A stretch of 7,834 bases of DNA from an uncultured Roseburia sp. (GTDB taxonomy: Bacteria; Bacillota; Clostridia; Lachnospirales; Lachnospiraceae). The position numbers and the translations under genes are program-made. Below, piece by piece: positions 5,857 through 7,834 of this stretch; position 1 is the stretch's first letter; the number at the start of each line of letters is the position of its first letter. A model generated the notes under the pieces. That model was given only the letters and a program-made list of their open reading frames with translations, did not search any database and was not told where the DNA came from. The stretch covers positions 1 to 7,834 of the forward strand of contig CAMGET010000051.1 in the NCBI GenBank assembly GCA_946055175.1. The letters are read 5' to 3'.

Positions 5857-7041
5857 ATGGTTTCAAAGAAGATACAGGCTGCTTTTGCCGGCAGCTCCGC
5901 AATTCGGGCAATGTTTGTGGAAGGAAAAGAAATGGCAAAAAAATTCGGAGCAGAGAATGTGTATGATTTTTCTCTCGGTAATCCTGCTACACCGGCACCG
6001 AAAGCGCTGAATGAGGCAATTATAGATTTGGCAGCGCACACGGATTCCATGGAGCTGCATGGCTATATGGATAATGCCGGATACCCGGAAGTACGTCAGG
6101 CGATTGCGGAGAATTTAAATCGGCGTTTCCACACGTCATTTGATTTTCACAATATCACGATGACGGTGGGTGCAGCAGGTGGTTTAAATATTATTTTCAA
6201 GACCATTTTAGATCCGGGGGATGAGGTAATTGTATTTGCTCCGTTCTTTGGTGAATACCGTCAGTATGCCGCTAATTTTGATGCTGTCATTGTAGCGGTA
6301 GCGCCTGACCTTGCGACTTTTCAACCGAATTTAGCGGATTTTGAAGCAAAGATTACTGCGAAAACAAAGGCAGTTATTGTAAATACACCAAATAATCCGA
6401 CCGGTGTTGTATATAGTCCTAAGACGATGGAAGCAATTGCTGCCATTTTGGAGAAAAAACAACAGGAAATCGGACACGACATTTATCTGGTATCCGATGA
6501 GCCGTATCGGGAACTGGTTTATGATGGGGTAAAGCAGGATTTCCTGACAAAATATTATAAGAATACCATCGTCGGCTATTCCTTTAGTAAATCCTTATCT
6601 CTTCCGGGAGAGCGAATCGGTTATGTGGTAGTACCAAACGAAGCATCCGATGCCGAAGATTTGATTCGGGGGATTGAAATTTCAAACCGTACACTGGGCT
6701 TTGTAAATGCACCGTCACTGATGCAAAAGGCAGTAGCACGATGCCTGGAGGAGCCGACTGATGTCGCATTTTATGACAGAAACCGGAAACGATTGTATGA
6801 GGGACTGACAGCGCTTGGGTTTACCTGTGTGAAACCGGAAGGTGCTTTTTATCTGTGGGTGAAATCACCTGTGGAAGATGAGGAGGCATTTGTCGAAGCA
6901 GGGAAGAAATATCATATTTTAATGGTAAAGGGCAGTGCCTTCGGATGCCCTGGCTATGTAAGACTGGCTTACTGTGTGTCTTATGAAATGATTGAACGTT
7001 CTATGACTGCTTTCGAAAAGCTGGCAGAAGAATACAAATAG
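5857..7041 (+). CDS. PLP-dependent class I/II aminotransferase (aspartate aminotransferase fold)
   Basis: A 394-residue fold-type I aminotransferase that moves amino groups between an amino acid and a 2-oxo acid using pyridoxal phosphate; cytoplasmic. Visible signatures: DFSLGNPATPAP (37-48, N-terminal substrate region), YMDNAGYPEVR (70-80), GAAGGL (105-110, phosphate-contact loop), NTPNNPTGVVY (176-186, with the PLP-contacting Asn180), SDEPYREL (213-220, Asp214 to the pyridine nitrogen, Tyr217), YSFSKSLSLPGERIGY (241-256, Schiff-base Lys245, Arg253) and YVRLAYC (367-373, Arg369 for the substrate carboxylate). Length and motif order are complete. ATG 5857 has the SD GAAGGA (5845-5850) 6 nt upstream. 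It is followed after 17 bp by hisC, suggesting one transcript. Substrate cannot be read from sequence: aspartate, aromatic or branched-chain amino acids are all possible, so no symbol is given. Confidence 0.93.
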   Translation: MVSKKIQAAFAGSSAIRAMFVEGKEMAKKFGAENVYDFSLGNPATPAPKALNEAIIDLAAHTDSMELHGYMDNAGYPEVRQAIAENLNRRFHTSFDFHNITMTVGAAGGLNIIFKTILDPGDEVIVFAPFFGEYRQYAANFDAVIVAVAPDLATFQPNLADFEAKITAKTKAVIVNTPNNPTGVVYSPKTMEAIAAILEKKQQEIGHDIYLVSDEPYRELVYDGVKQDFLTKYYKNTIVGYSFSKSLSLPGERIGYVVVPNEASDAEDLIRGIEISNRTLGFVNAPSLMQKAVARCLEEPTDVAFYDRNRKRLYEGLTALGFTCVKPEGAFYLWVKSPVEDEEAFVEAGKKYHILMVKGSAFGCPGYVRLAYCVSYEMIERSMTAFEKLAEEYK

Positions 7042-7058
7042 ATTGGATGGGAAAAGCT

Positions 7059-7834
7059 ATGGAAAATTGGGAAAGCTATGTGCGAAAAGTTGTTCCATAT
7101 GTGCCGGGCGAGCAGCCAAGACAGGAGAACATCATTAAATTAAACACAAATGAAAATCCATATCCGCCGGCACCGGGTGTGTTAAGAGCCTTGCATGATA
7201 TGAATGTAGGGAAGTTGCGCAAATATCCGGATCCGACTTGTAAGATTTTAGTCGATGCCATTGCAGAAAATTATGGATTAAAAAGCAGTCAGGTATTTGT
7301 GGGAGTTGGTTCCGATGACGTACTGGCAATGATTTATCTGACCTTTTTTAATAGTGAAAAACCGATTTTATTTCCGGATATCACCTATTCTTTTTATGAT
7401 GTCTGGGCTGATATGCTACGGGTCCCTTATGAAGTTAAACCATTGGATAACAACTTCCGGATAATTAAGGAAGACTACTACGGCTCAAACGGTGGTGTGA
7501 TTTTTCCAAATCCGAATGCACCGACGGGGATTTCCATGGAGCTTTCCGAGGTGGAGGACATCATTTCGCATAACAGAGATGTGATTGTGGTAGTAGATGA
7601 GGCATATATCGATTTTGGCGGTACATCGGCACTCCCGCTCATTGAAAAATACGACAATCTGATTGTAGTGCAGACTTTTTCGAAATCCCGCTCTATGGCA
7701 GGTATGCGTATCGGATATGCAATGGGAAATGAAAAACTGATTCGCTATCTAAATGACGTAAAATATTCTTTCAACTCTTATACGATGAATGAGACAGCCT
7801 TGGTTTTGGGAACAGAGGCAATGAAGGATAAGGC
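7059..7834 (+). CDS. hisC: Histidinol-phosphate aminotransferase HisC, 3'-truncated by the window end
   Basis: The frame runs to the end of the window without a stop; 258 codons are visible of a family that is usually about 350 residues. HisC is a PLP enzyme that converts imidazole-acetol phosphate and glutamate to histidinol phosphate and 2-oxoglutarate. Signatures: IKLNTNENPYPPAP (26-39), RKYPDPT (54-60), GVGSDDVL (82-89), FPNPNAPTG (149-157, Asn153 at the PLP oxygen), VVVDEAYIDF (177-186, Asp180, Tyr183) and TFSKSRSMAGMRIGYA (206-221, Schiff-base Lys209, phosphate-binding Arg217). The start at ATG 7059 has a GGGA SD about 6 nt upstream. An in-frame ATG at 7047 would add four residues but has no SD. 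The role in histidine synthesis is inferred from the family; related broad-specificity enzymes acting on aromatic oxo-acids exist. No other his gene is visible in the window. Confidence 0.92.
   Translation, partial: MENWESYVRKVVPYVPGEQPRQENIIKLNTNENPYPPAPGVLRALHDMNVGKLRKYPDPTCKILVDAIAENYGLKSSQVFVGVGSDDVLAMIYLTFFNSEKPILFPDITYSFYDVWADMLRVPYEVKPLDNNFRIIKEDYYGSNGGVIFPNPNAPTGISMELSEVEDIISHNRDVIVVVDEAYIDFGGTSALPLIEKYDNLIVVQTFSKSRSMAGMRIGYAMGNEKLIRYLNDVKYSFNSYTMNETALVLGTEAMKDK

Noticed and set aside
5631..6050. Open frame of 139 codons on the minus strand across the repeat element and the aminotransferase start
   Set aside because: It overlaps the well supported aminotransferase gene on the opposite strand, has no recognisable motif or SD, and has the composition of a shadow frame.

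Overview
The window looks like a chromosomal segment from an anaerobic, low-to-moderate GC Gram-positive bacterium of the Clostridia, probably Lachnospiraceae. This is an inference from three things: purine-rich GGAGG-type ribosome binding sites, the protein flavour (a HisC and a class I/II aminotransferase that read like gut Clostridia enzymes), and TTTTGCTTCGCAAAA-type intergenic hairpins. All genes are on the + strand. I see no tRNA, rRNA, CRISPR array, phage gene or transposase gene.

Positions 1-699 hold the 3' part of an RsmH/MraW-family 16S rRNA N4-cytosine methyltransferase. The N-terminal AdoMet-binding region lies outside the window. It is followed by hypF (752-3058), hypC (3195-3410), hypD (3411-4445) and hypE (4517-5509). 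These four encode the part of the [NiFe]-hydrogenase maturation machinery that makes the Fe(CN)2CO group. HypF and HypE convert carbamoyl phosphate to an enzyme-bound thiocyanate on the HypE C-terminal cysteine. The HypC-HypD complex then assembles the iron centre and passes it to the hydrogenase large subunit. The diagnostic residues of all four proteins are visible and intact. hypA, hypB, the structural hydrogenase genes and the maturation protease are not here.

Two intergenic stretches carry structure that the genes do not explain. The 136 bp between hypF and hypC contains imperfect direct repeats of about 51-57 bp, each combining an SD-like GGAGGAT, an AAATCCTCT block and a CTTCG-centred hairpin. 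The last copy supplies the hypC ribosome binding site. The 347 bp after hypE contains a compact, roughly 180-200 bp inverted-repeat element. It has perfect 12-bp terminal inverted repeats, a 7-bp direct repeat at each end, and nested hairpins including a 26-bp stem, and may be a MITE-like element or a structured RNA. An intrinsic terminator follows it.

The last part is a separate unit. A weak promoter candidate precedes a PLP-dependent class I/II aminotransferase (5857-7041). This is followed after 17 bp by a 3'-truncated histidinol-phosphate aminotransferase, hisC (7059 to the window end). The protein-coding content is mostly ordinary housekeeping and accessory metabolism. The non-coding structures are the parts most worth checking.
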